Source: Trueperaceae bacterium
GTDB lineage: Bacteria; Deinococcota; Deinococci; Deinococcales; Trueperaceae
DNA length: 64,000 bases
Reading direction: 5' to 3'
Assembly (NCBI GenBank): GCA_036381595.1
Contig: DASVCN010000039.1
Span: forward strand, 31,001-95,000
The position numbers and the translations under genes were made by a program. Each line of letters opens with the position of its first letter. Position 1 is the first letter of the stretch. Shown here piece by piece: positions 1-7,107 of the stretch. The notes beneath the pieces were generated by a model. It made no database searches, was not told the DNA's origin, and saw nothing but the letters and a program-made list of their open reading frames with translations.

Positions 1-1
1 C

Positions 2-1000
2 TTCACCTTCACCTCGTTCGGAGTCATCCTGATCCTGGCACCGAACCTTCCGACGGTCGAGGTCGAGATCTATCGGCTGACCTCCCGGCTCCTGCGGCTC
101 GACGCCGCCGCAGTCCTGGTGCTGGCCCAACTCCTGCTTGTGGCGCTGGTGAGCCGCTTCTACGTGCTCGTGCAGCGTCGCCTGGCCGTGCGCCTGTCGG
201 GCTCGGGACGTCCCTTGCCCCGACCCGAGGGCCTCACCAGGCCGCTGCTGGCGCTACAGCTGCTGGTGTCTGCACTGCTGCTCCTCGCCCCCCTGCTCAC
301 GCTGGCGGCGCAGGCGGTCTGGCCACCCGGGCACGATCGACCCAGTCTGGCTGGGTTCCGGGCGTTGCTGGAGGCGCCTCTCACGGTTACCTTCACCGGG
401 GCCGGCGAAGCCGTTGGCAACTCGCTGATGTTCGCTGTGGGCACCACGTTCCTCTCGCTCCTGGTCGGCTTCGCCTTCGCGTTCGCCGTGGTCAGGGGTG
501 GCTGGCGCTGGCTCGACGAGGCCAGTCTGCTGCCGTTGGCGACCAGTGCCGTGAGCCTCGGCTTCGGCTTCCTCATCGCCTTCCCCCAGCTCGCCACGAG
601 CGCCTGGGGGCTGCTTCTCGCCCACACGCTGGTCGCCTTCCCCTTCGTCGCCCGAGCACTTCTGCCGGCACTGCGCGCGCTTCCGGCGGCCTGGAGCGAG
701 GCGGCCGCGACACTCGGCGCCGGCGCCTGGTCGAGGCTGAGGAAACTCGATCTGCCGCTCCTGAGGCCCGCCCTCTCTTCGGCAGCGGCCTTCGCCTTCG
801 CCGTCTCCATGGGAGAGTTCGGGGCGACCCTGGTCATCACCCGCCCGGAGTTCGCCACCATCCCCGTAGCCATCTACGACCGGCTGGGCAGGCCCGGCGC
901 CTCCAGTTATTCCGCCGCTCTTTCCCTCTCGTTGCTCCTCATGCTGGTCACGGCCGCATCCATGCTGATCCTCGACCGCTCCGGCCAGGGCGAGCTGTGA
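2..1000 (+). CDS. thiP: ABC transporter permease, ThiP-like (5' end outside window)
   Basis: This is the C-terminal part of a two-lobed inner-membrane permease for thiamine. The reading frame is open from base 2, so the start lies upstream. The first residues read FTSFGVILIL then TVEVEIYR, the pattern seen between the two permease lobes of ThiP. The rest has about six hydrophobic segments and the EAA-type loop (residues WSEAAATLGAGAWSR) that contacts the ATPase. The stop codon overlaps the ATPase start as GTGA, and a thiamine pyrophosphokinase follows, which supports thiamine as the substrate. A related iron or sulfate permease cannot be fully excluded without the binding protein. Confidence 0.8.
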   Translation, partial: FTFTSFGVILILAPNLPTVEVEIYRLTSRLLRLDAAAVLVLAQLLLVALVSRFYVLVQRRLAVRLSGSGRPLPRPEGLTRPLLALQLLVSALLLLAPLLTLAAQAVWPPGHDRPSLAGFRALLEAPLTVTFTGAGEAVGNSLMFAVGTTFLSLLVGFAFAFAVVRGGWRWLDEASLLPLATSAVSLGFGFLIAFPQLATSAWGLLLAHTLVAFPFVARALLPALRALPAAWSEAAATLGAGAWSRLRKLDLPLLRPALSSAAAFAFAVSMGEFGATLVITRPEFATIPVAIYDRLGRPGASSYSAALSLSLLLMLVTAASMLILDRSGQGEL

Positions 1001-1980
1001 GCCTGCGGCTCAGTGAGCTCACCAAGAAGTTCGGTGATGTTATCGCCGTTGACGGGGTTTCACTGGAGTTGACCGAGGGCGAGAGGCTCGCTCTCCTCGG
1101 ACCATCCGGTTGCGGCAAGAGCACGCTGCTGCGCCTGGTAGCGGGCCTCGAGAAGCCGGACTCCGGCAGCGTGAGCATGGGCGGGAGCGACGTGACCCGG
1201 TTACCTCCGCAACGGCGCGATACGGGGATGGTGTTCCAGGACTTCGCCCTCTTCCCCCACCTGGACGTTGCCGGGAACGTCGGCTTCGGTCTGGTCGAAG
1301 CAGGCTGGCCCCGTGACCGGGTGAACAGGAGGGTGGGGGAGCTCCTCGATCTGGTCAGCCTCCCCGGCCTGGGGGCCCGGAAGGTGTACGAGTTGTCCGG
1401 GGGCCAGCAGCAGCGGGTGGCGCTGGCCCGGGCGCTGGCCGGCGAACCGTCCCTCCTGCTGCTCGATGAACCGCTCTCGAACCTCGATCCCGACCTTCGC
1501 GGCGGCCTCCAGCGCGAGTTGCGGTCGCTGCTCGACGAGCTGGGAATCACGGCCGTCTACGTCACCCACGATCAGGAGGAGGCTTTCATGGTGGCGCCAC
1601 GGGTTGCCGTGATGAGAGCGGGGCGGGTAGCGCAGCAGGCGCCTTCGGCGGAACTTCTGCGGAGTCCGAGGGACGTTTGGACGGCTCGCTTCCTGGGCTA
1701 CCGGAACGTGTTCCTCGCGGGCGAGATGACCGAGGCGCCCCTACTGCTCCGTGACGATCTGGTGCGCCTGGTCCCGCTGGGCGAGGCCGACCTGAATGGG
1801 CAGGTGGAGGCGATCGAACGGGCAACACACCTTCTGAGAGTGGTGCTCTTCGTCCCCGCCTGGGGAGTGAGGGTGGAGTGGCAGGGTTTCGAGCGCGAGC
1901 TGCCGACCGGCATCGGGAGGGGAGACGAGGTGGGTCTCGAGGTGCCGGCCCAGGCGCTGGTTCCGTTGGAGTCAGGATGA
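997..1980 (+). CDS. thiQ: ABC transporter ATP-binding protein, ThiQ-like
   Basis: This 327-aa protein is the ATPase partner of the upstream permease. It shows Walker A (GPSGCGKST, about residue 37), the Q-loop, the signature LSGGQQQRVALARAL and Walker B LLLLDEPLSNLD, followed by the switch histidine in VTHDQEEA. The last 100 residues form a TOBE-like regulatory tail. The GTG start overlaps the permease stop (GTGA), which implies translational coupling. It is longer than Escherichia coli ThiQ and closer to FbpC-type ATPases in length, so the thiamine assignment rests on its neighbours. Confidence 0.8.
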   Translation: MSLRLSELTKKFGDVIAVDGVSLELTEGERLALLGPSGCGKSTLLRLVAGLEKPDSGSVSMGGSDVTRLPPQRRDTGMVFQDFALFPHLDVAGNVGFGLVEAGWPRDRVNRRVGELLDLVSLPGLGARKVYELSGGQQQRVALARALAGEPSLLLLDEPLSNLDPDLRGGLQRELRSLLDELGITAVYVTHDQEEAFMVAPRVAVMRAGRVAQQAPSAELLRSPRDVWTARFLGYRNVFLAGEMTEAPLLLRDDLVRLVPLGEADLNGQVEAIERATHLLRVVLFVPAWGVRVEWQGFERELPTGIGRGDEVGLEVPAQALVPLESG

Positions 1981-2117
1981 GCAGGGCGAACGGCTCGGAT
2001 CGTGAGCCGGCGTGTTGGCAGCCGGAGTGTGGGCAGCCAGAGTGTGGGCAGGCGGCTTGTCGGCAGCCGGCGAGTTGGCAGCCGGTGTATCGGCAGCCGG
2101 ACCGGGGGCCCGTGTGA
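1977..2117 (+). CDS. 46-aa pentapeptide-repeat ORF coupling thiQ to thiN
   Basis: This small frame starts with ATG overlapping the thiQ stop (ATGA, 1977-1980) and ends with TGA overlapping the GTG of the next gene (GTGA, 2114-2117). After a short lead it encodes six pentapeptides of the form W/G/R-Q-P/A-x-x with several cysteines, produced by a 15-bp tandem repeat. I recognise no family. It may be a real small protein, or only a frame that carries ribosomes from thiQ to thiN. The precise overlap at both ends argues that it is translated. Confidence 0.45.
   Translation: MSRANGSDREPACWQPECGQPECGQAACRQPASWQPVYRQPDRGPV
2012..2095 (+). repeat. 15-bp minisatellite, six units
   Basis: Degenerate 15-bp units end in GGCA at 2020, 2035, 2050, 2065, 2080 and 2095, giving an exact 15-bp period. 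Because 15 is a multiple of three, copy-number change keeps the frame of the 46-aa ORF. The first units (about GTGTTGGCAGCCGGA) are the most alike. Confidence 0.8.
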
Positions 2118-2746
2118 AGGCGGTAGTGCTGGCGGGCGGTGACGTCGTCGTGACGCCGTACCTGCTCGAACTGCTGGAGGGGAGTCGGCTCGTGATCGCG
2201 GCAGACTCAGGCCTCCGCCACGCCGAACCTCTCGGCCTCGCACCCGCCCTGGTGGTAGGAGACTTCGATTCGGTGACGAAGGAGGTGTTGGCCAGCTTTC
2301 CGGACCTGCCTCGCCACCAGCACCCTGTCGACAAGGACCGACTCGACCTTGAGCTGGCCATAGACATGGCGCTGGAACGCGGGGCAGAGGAGCTTCTGGT
2401 GCTGGGCGCCTTCGGCTCACGCTTCGACCAGTCCCTGGCGGCCCTGCTCATCTGCGCTCGCTTGTCACGAGCCGGAGTCCGCATCTCGCTGCACGATGGC
2501 GCGCGGGACGGGTACGTGGTACCAGGAGGCTCTGCCCTGTCGCTCGAGTTGCCTGACGCGACCGTGTTCAGCCTGCTGGCGCTGGAGGAGTCGCGGTGCA
2601 GCGTGGACGGCGCCGAGTACCGCCTCGATGATGTCCGCCTACCGTTCGGAGTGGGCCTCGGGGTGGCGAACAGGGCGCGAGGCGGTCCCCGGCTCGAGGT
2701 CAGGACCGGCCTGGTCGCCCTGCTGGTGGAACGCAGCCTCGAGTGA
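2114..2746 (+). CDS. thiN: thiamine pyrophosphokinase
   Basis: This 210-aa cytosolic enzyme transfers pyrophosphate from ATP to thiamine to make thiamine diphosphate. It has the family motifs DSGLRHAEPLGLAPALVVGDFDS, given here in part as ADSGL and GDFDSV, then KDRLDLELA and LGAFGSRFDQSL. The GTG at 2114 is chosen because the conserved domain starts at once (VKAVVLAGGD) and it overlaps the preceding small ORF. The frame is open further upstream only through the minisatellite. Salvage of imported thiamine fits the adjacent transporter. Confidence 0.85.
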   Translation: MKAVVLAGGDVVVTPYLLELLEGSRLVIAADSGLRHAEPLGLAPALVVGDFDSVTKEVLASFPDLPRHQHPVDKDRLDLELAIDMALERGAEELLVLGAFGSRFDQSLAALLICARLSRAGVRISLHDGARDGYVVPGGSALSLELPDATVFSLLALEESRCSVDGAEYRLDDVRLPFGVGLGVANRARGGPRLEVRTGLVALLVERSLE

Positions 2747-2791
2747 TCGGAGCGCTGACCGACTTCGCTTCAGCCCCGGAGCCTTGGTTCC

Positions 2792-3652
2792 TCAGCTGAC
2801 GGTCCCCTGCTCGATCGGCACGCCCACCATGTTCCCCCACTCGGTCCAGGAACCGTCGTAGTTACGGACGTTGGGGTAGCCGAGCAGGTACTTGAGGACG
2901 AACCATGAGTGGCTGCTCCGCTCGGCGATGCGGCAGTAGGTGACCACCTCCTTCTCGGCAGTGACCCCCTGTGGCGCATATAGCTTCTCCAGCTCCTCCT
3001 TGCTCCTGAAGGTACCGTCGGGGTTGGCGGCCTGCGACCAGGGTATGTTCTTCGCGCCCGGGATGTGTCCGCCTCTGAGCGCCCCCTCCTGGGGGTACTC
3101 GGGCATGGCGACCTTCTCGCCGCTGAACTCTGCGGGGCTGCGGACGTCGACGAGGGCGCCCTTCCCGTCACGTACCTGCAGCAGGTGTTGCAGCACGTCG
3201 GCGACGTAGGCGCGGATCGACTCGTCACGGTAGGGCACCGCGTACTTGCCGGGCGCGTGGTCCGGCGTCTCTGTCACCAGCTCGCGGCCTTCGTCGGCCC
3301 ACTTCTGCCTCGCGCCGTTCATCAGCCTTACGTCCTCGTGCCCGTTGTACTTGAAGAACCAGAAGGCGTACGCCGCCCACCAGTTCGACTTGTCGCCGTA
3401 CAGGACCACGGTCGTGTCGTTGCTGATCCCCTTATCCTCCATCAGCTTCGCGAACGCCTGCGCATCGATGAAGTCACGGATGTCACCACGCTGGAGTTCC
3501 GTGTGCCAGTTGAGGATCACCGCGCCAGGGATATGTCCCTGCTTGTAGAGGCTGATGTCCTCATCTACTTCTGCGATCCGGACGTTGGGATCGTGCAGGT
3601 GCTGCTCGACCCAGTCGGTGGACACGAGCACGTCTGGACGGGCATATTCCAT
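2792..3652 (-). CDS. sseA: thiosulfate/3-mercaptopyruvate sulfurtransferase (tandem rhodanese)
   Basis: This 286-aa protein has two rhodanese domains. The C-terminal one carries the active-site loop CRIAERSSH with the catalytic cysteine, followed by the family hallmark [11 protein letters not shown]. It moves sulfur from thiosulfate or mercaptopyruvate to cyanide or thiol acceptors. The start is ATG at 3652, preceded by GAGGAGA. A longer in-frame start lies upstream but would run toward the palindrome at 3703-3721. The gene stands alone, convergent with thiN. Confidence 0.88.
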   Translation of the reverse strand: MEYARPDVLVSTDWVEQHLHDPNVRIAEVDEDISLYKQGHIPGAVILNWHTELQRGDIRDFIDAQAFAKLMEDKGISNDTTVVLYGDKSNWWAAYAFWFFKYNGHEDVRLMNGARQKWADEGRELVTETPDHAPGKYAVPYRDESIRAYVADVLQHLLQVRDGKGALVDVRSPAEFSGEKVAMPEYPQEGALRGGHIPGAKNIPWSQAANPDGTFRSKEELEKLYAPQGVTAEKEVVTYCRIAERSSHSWFVLKYLLGYPNVRNYDGSWTEWGNMVGVPIEQGTVS

Positions 3653-3702
3653 GATCTCTCCTCTTCTTCGGCGCACCCGAGTACTGATGCGATAGCTGGG
3701 AT

Positions 3703-3721
3703 GTTGACACAATTTGTCAAC
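3703..3721. promoter_or_regulatory. palindromic operator-like site upstream of rhodanese gene
   Basis: GTTGACA-CAATT-TGTCAAC is a perfect 7-bp inverted repeat with a 5-nt centre, about 50 nt upstream of the sulfurtransferase ATG. Each arm contains TTGACA, a consensus -35 hexamer, so a repressor bound here would cover a promoter. The regulator is unknown. Confidence 0.5.
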
Positions 3722-3812
3722 TATCTCAACAGAGTGCGAAACATGATGGTTCTTACCGGGTGCACTAACTCGACTCTGAAACCGTCACGACGTCACGAGA
3801 GTCGGCTAGGGG

Positions 3813-4502
3813 CTAGCCTCTCCTGCCTTGCCATACGAAGCGATAGTGCTGAACGCATAACCGGTCGCCGTCAGCGTACTTCTCCATCAGCGAGGCCAGC
3901 GCGGGCCGGTGTTCCGGCGCCAGATAGTCAGGGTGGCCGGGCATGCGCGACCAGAAAGCTGCGAAGTCGAAGGCCGAGTCGAAGACCTCCCTGGCCTCGA
4001 ACTCATCGACTCGCGCTTCCAGGAGACCGCTCGATGCCAGTCGCTCTTCGACGACATCGCGTCTTTCGCTGTGAACACCGATCATCCAGCCGCCAGGCCG
4101 CAGTAGCTCGGGGTGCAGGAGGATGCTGGTAGGTCCGCGCCGAGAGTAGATGAGGTCGAAACTCTCGGCTCCGAACGGTAGATCACGGGTGTCGGCATGT
4201 TCGAACCGCACCTTGTTCGTACCGGAGCGGGCTGCGTTCTCATCGGCCGCCGCGATCATCTTCGCCGCGAAGTCGAAGCCGGTAACCCTGGCTGAATGTC
4301 GGGAGACCTCCAAGGTGAACTCGCCGCTACCGCAGCCTGCGTCGAGTACGTGCATATGTGGCTCGAGCCGGCTGTGGAGCAACTCGACGAACGCATCCTC
4401 TCCGGACCTGCCCTCGACGACCGACGACCAGGTCTGGGTGTACCCGCCGAAGCGCTCGGCGACGCGGTCGTACCATCCGACGTGGTCGAAGTCCCGACTC
4501 AC
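3813..4502 (-). CDS. class I SAM-dependent methyltransferase
   Basis: This 229-aa protein has the SAM-binding motif I LDAGCGSGEFTLEV (near residue 54), motif II FEHADTRDLPFGAESFDLIYS, and a C-terminal half like small-molecule methyltransferases. The substrate is unknown. The start is GTG at 4502, only 2 nt after the stop of the upstream gene, with GAGG 8 nt before it. The three genes from 5868 to 3813 are closely spaced and probably form one transcript. Confidence 0.75.
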   Translation of the reverse strand: MSRDFDHVGWYDRVAERFGGYTQTWSSVVEGRSGEDAFVELLHSRLEPHMHVLDAGCGSGEFTLEVSRHSARVTGFDFAAKMIAAADENAARSGTNKVRFEHADTRDLPFGAESFDLIYSRRGPTSILLHPELLRPGGWMIGVHSERRDVVEERLASSGLLEARVDEFEAREVFDSAFDFAAFWSRMPGHPDYLAPEHRPALASLMEKYADGDRLCVQHYRFVWQGRRG

Positions 4503-4504
4503 GT

Positions 4505-4990
4505 TCAGCAGTCCTCGGCCTTCGTTGCGTGCTCCAGGGAGAGGCTGTGCCGCTCGAGCACCGGCTTGATCTTCGCCTCGTCTTCGGTGACGCGTCTGTA
4601 GACCCAACGATAGTAGGGCCTGGCGCACACCACCCTCGTCGCTCGGTCTCGGCCCAGCAACTGCGCGAGCGCGTCGAACTCGAGCGTGCAGATGATCAGG
4701 TGGAGGTAGCTGCTCCGCTCGTTCGTCGCGCCCTCGGTTCCGCCGACAGGCACCTCCGGGTAGATTCTCCGGAACTCTGCTATCGCCTGCTCGGCGAACT
4801 CGCGTCGGGACGATTCGAACCAGTGGAACTGCTCGTGCAAGAAGGTCCCGAGGAGACCGTCGTCATCGTCGAGCTGTCGCGTGTTCAGGGTGAGTACCGG
4901 ATGGCTGTGGGGTACGACGAACGAACGGATGATGACCTCGCGAGTGTAGATCCATCGGTCCAGGTCGTACCTCTCGAGCAGTCGCTCCAA
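4505..4990 (-). CDS. HExxH-containing hypothetical protein, 5' end uncertain
   Basis: The protein contains FLHEQFHWFE near its middle, an HExxH zinc-binding signature like that of metallopeptidases, followed by an acidic FAEQAIAEF stretch. I do not recognise the family or a substrate. The first usable start is TTG at 4990, but the same frame stays open to 5059 and reads like coding sequence (ILSITCDADTDLERRG). That extension has no ATG, GTG or TTG. An AAGGAAG sits 6 nt before an in-frame ATC at 5047, so a rare start or a sequence error is possible. Confidence 0.55.
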   Translation of the reverse strand: MERLLERYDLDRWIYTREVIIRSFVVPHSHPVLTLNTRQLDDDDGLLGTFLHEQFHWFESSRREFAEQAIAEFRRIYPEVPVGGTEGATNERSSYLHLIICTLEFDALAQLLGRDRATRVVCARPYYRWVYRRVTEDEAKIKPVLERHSLSLEHATKAEDC

Positions 4991-5034
4991 CTGCTCGCGG
5001 CCCCTGCGCTCGAGATCGGTATCGGCGTCACAGG

Positions 5035-5868
5035 TTATCGAGAGGATCGGGACTTCCTTTCACCTATCCCGAGCCGGGCTGCGGCCAACCGGGCGACCGC
5101 CAGGTCGAGTGTCGGTTCGTCTCCGCCGTCGAGGATCCAGGCTGCGGAGAGGCATGCGAACGCGACCGTCCACTCGAGGAACCTCGCCTGGTCGAGGTTA
5201 GCGGCATGGCAGATGAGCTCGGATTGACGATCGAACCGGCCTGGCTCCAACGCAACCTCGGCGTCAGGGTTGCGGAGCAGGTTGACGAAATCGAAGGTGC
5301 GCTCACCGAAGAGGCCTTTCGGGTCGATCGCCAACCAGCCGCGGTTGCCGAAATCGAGGATGTTGCCATGGTGCAGATCGCCGTGCAGCACCACCTGCTC
5401 GCGCTCTTCGGCGATCAGTCGACGCGCCAGATCGGCCGCCACCTCGAAGAGGCCGCCATGCTCATCGGCCACCGGCCACAGCGCTTCGAACCAACGAGAC
5501 AGAGGCACCAGAGCCGGCAGCGGACGGCCCCTCTCAGCATGGAGCTCCGCCGCTGCCCGGCAGATGATGCGGGTAGCCTCGTCATCCGCCCCCTTCCGAG
5601 CCATCTCGCTGAGTGATCTCTCACCCGTCGCCCGCTCCATGAGCACCGCTTCGCCATCGAGCGCGTACACCTCAGCGGCGCCATCACCCTCCCACCACAC
5701 CATCAGCTTCGCCCCGGCCCGCTCCTCTTCTGCCGTTGCGATCTTGAGCATCGCCGATTCACCATCGAGGCGAACCGGTATCAGTGTGCTGTGCGGCGTC
5801 TCGATCGGATCGCCGTCAGGGACGAGGTCCCAGCGCCGAATATAGTCCTGGACGTAAATTATCGGCAG
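5035..5868 (-). CDS. aminoglycoside phosphotransferase, APH(6)-like
   Basis: The protein has the kinase catalytic loop VVLHGDLHHGNIL and the metal-binding WLAIDPKGLFGERTFD, the pattern of the APH(6) streptomycin kinase family. It could phosphorylate streptomycin or another small hydroxylated compound; resistance is not proven by sequence. The first ATG (5751) would remove the typical N-terminus. The upstream frame encodes YIRRWDLVPDGDPIETPHST, which matches the family, back to a CTG at 5868 that follows a TAA and a GGAG. I therefore annotate from the CTG, giving about 277 aa, normal for the family. Confidence 0.7.
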   Translation of the reverse strand: MPIIYVQDYIRRWDLVPDGDPIETPHSTLIPVRLDGESAMLKIATAEEERAGAKLMVWWEGDGAAEVYALDGEAVLMERATGERSLSEMARKGADDEATRIICRAAAELHAERGRPLPALVPLSRWFEALWPVADEHGGLFEVAADLARRLIAEEREQVVLHGDLHHGNILDFGNRGWLAIDPKGLFGERTFDFVNLLRNPDAEVALEPGRFDRQSELICHAANLDQARFLEWTVAFACLSAAWILDGGDEPTLDLAVARLAAARLGIGERKSRSSR

Positions 5869-6056
5869 TTACTCCAACCATTTAAGCTCGATCCGCTCGC
5901 CTACCGGACTCTCGAATCTGACGATCTGATTCTCTTAGACGTAGACGTGTTTCCGGTCCACGGCTACATCATAAGCATCCCCTGCAGTGCCCTCGAGAGT
6001 GGAGCCGGCAAGAACAGGGCAAGCGACAGCTACCGCCGAACGGCCGAACCTGGGCC

Positions 6057-6491
6057 GTGCAAGAATGCCGCGTGGGCAACCTTTCCGAGCCTCCCCTCGT
6101 GGTCGCGGTGGCGGCCGTGCTGTTCAGAGGCGAACGGTTACTGAGCATGCAGCGCAGCAAGACGAAGGACGCGGGACCCGGGCTGTGGGAGACCCTCTCC
6201 GGAAGGGTGCGCCCTGGCGAGGATCCTGTCGATGCGATCAAACGCGAAATCGCCGAGGAGTGCGGCCTCGAAGTCGATCTCGATCCTAGACCGGTGACCG
6301 CCTATCCGGCCAAGCGGATCAAGGAACCGATGGTAGTCATCGTCTATCGCGGACGAGCGACCGGTGGCGAGGTCGTTCTGAGTCACGAGCACGACGACTA
6401 CGCCTGGCTCACGCCTGGCGAGCTGGCGCAACGGAGTCCGTTGCAACAGCTTGTCCGCGCTGCCGAAACGGCAGCGGCGCTTCCGTGGTGA
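6057..6491 (+). CDS. Nudix hydrolase
   Basis: This 144-aa enzyme has a complete Nudix box, GRVRPGEDPVDAIKREIAEECGL (GX5EX7REUXEEXGU pattern), centred near residue 60. It would hydrolyse a nucleoside diphosphate linked to another group. The fold and the TLSGRVRPGE start suggest a NUDIX of the MutT/NudF range, but the substrate cannot be read from sequence. Two GTG starts (6057 and 6072) are possible. The gene diverges from the APH operon across 188 bp in which I see no further gene. Confidence 0.75.
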   Translation: MQECRVGNLSEPPLVVAVAAVLFRGERLLSMQRSKTKDAGPGLWETLSGRVRPGEDPVDAIKREIAEECGLEVDLDPRPVTAYPAKRIKEPMVVIVYRGRATGGEVVLSHEHDDYAWLTPGELAQRSPLQQLVRAAETAAALPW

Positions 6492-6531
6492 GAGTCGCGC
6501 GGCTCGGAGCAACTTCGGAAGGAGTCGACCG

Positions 6532-6933
6532 TTGGATCTCGCCGAAGTCATCGCCATAGTCGAATCACTCGGACTCCCGGAGGGCGACTATGCTCTCCAC
6601 GGCAGCGCTCCGCTGCTGGCGCACGGACTCGTCGATGAGATAAGCGATCTCGACATCGTTTCGCGAGGTGCTGCCTGGGAGTACGCCAAAACGTTGGCGC
6701 CGCTCGAACACGGCCAGAAGGACGATGTGGTGCGGCCGTCAGCGGGCGTAGAGATCTTCGACGGCTGGTTGGGGGACGACGCGAACTCGTTGATCGACGA
6801 GGCCGCGAGGATCGAAGGGATCCCGTTCGTGAGCCTCGAAGCGGTCCTGCGCTTCAAGAGGCGCCTCGGCCGGCCGAAGGACGAGATCCACATCCGGCTG
6901 ATCGAGGAGTTCCTGGCGCGACGGGCGCGTTGA
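6532..6933 (+). CDS. nucleotidyltransferase-fold protein
   Basis: This 133-aa protein begins with LDLAEVIAIVESLGLPEGDYALHGSAP. The HGSAPLLAHGLVDEISDLDIV segment looks like the GS...DxD core of minimal nucleotidyltransferases, which bind metal and nucleotide. No partner gene (such as an antitoxin) is adjacent. The TTG start at 6532 is chosen because GGAAGGAG lies 7 nt upstream. The stop codon lies inside the promoter of the next transcription unit. Confidence 0.5.
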   Translation: MDLAEVIAIVESLGLPEGDYALHGSAPLLAHGLVDEISDLDIVSRGAAWEYAKTLAPLEHGQKDDVVRPSAGVEIFDGWLGDDANSLIDEAARIEGIPFVSLEAVLRFKRRLGRPKDEIHIRLIEEFLARRAR

Positions 6934-6958
6934 CACCCCGCTGGGCCCCTGCTACGAT
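6930..6958 (+). promoter_or_regulatory. sigma-70-type promoter of the aspS leader
   Basis: TTGACA (6930-6935), a 17-nt spacer and TACGAT (6953-6958) form a near-ideal promoter. The ATG of the leader peptide lies 8 nt after the -10 box, so the transcript probably begins at or next to that ATG (leaderless). Confidence 0.75.
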
Positions 6959-6966
6959 TCTCGGCG

Positions 6967-7038
6967 ATGACGTTGCAGCGCCCGAGAGCCTTCATCGACG
7001 GTTCGGACAATTCCGATGCGAGGAACCTCGGGACCTAG
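6967..7038 (+). CDS. Asp/Asn-rich leader peptide of aspS
   Basis: This 23-codon frame runs from ATG 6967 to TAG 7036 and ends in IDGSDNSDARNLGT. It has three Asp and two Asn codons within ten residues. It lies between a strong promoter and a terminator directly upstream of the aspartyl-tRNA synthetase gene. It is too short to be a protein of its own and fits a regulatory leader whose translation senses charged tRNA-Asp or tRNA-Asn. It probably starts at the 5' end of the mRNA, as no ribosome site precedes it. Confidence 0.6.
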   Translation: MTLQRPRAFIDGSDNSDARNLGT

Positions 7039-7090
7039 ACGTCGCGATCGATCGCAGTCGTACACCCCGAGGTTCGAGCCTCGGGGTTTT
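6981..7090 (+). promoter_or_regulatory. transcription attenuator of aspS
   Basis: Four segments can pair as in the trp attenuator. Segment 1 CCCGAG (6981-6986) pairs with CTCGGG (7027-7032). Segment 2 GAACCTCGGG (7023-7032) pairs perfectly over 10 bp with segment 3 CCCGAGGTTC (7066-7075). Segment 3 CCCCGAGG (7065-7072) pairs with segment 4 CCTCGGGG (7079-7086), followed by TTTT. Pairings 2:3 and 3:4 exclude each other. Stalling at Asp or Asn codons would free segment 2 and prevent termination. Confidence 0.6.
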
Positions 7091-7107
7091 CAATTAGGAG
7101 CGTGAAG

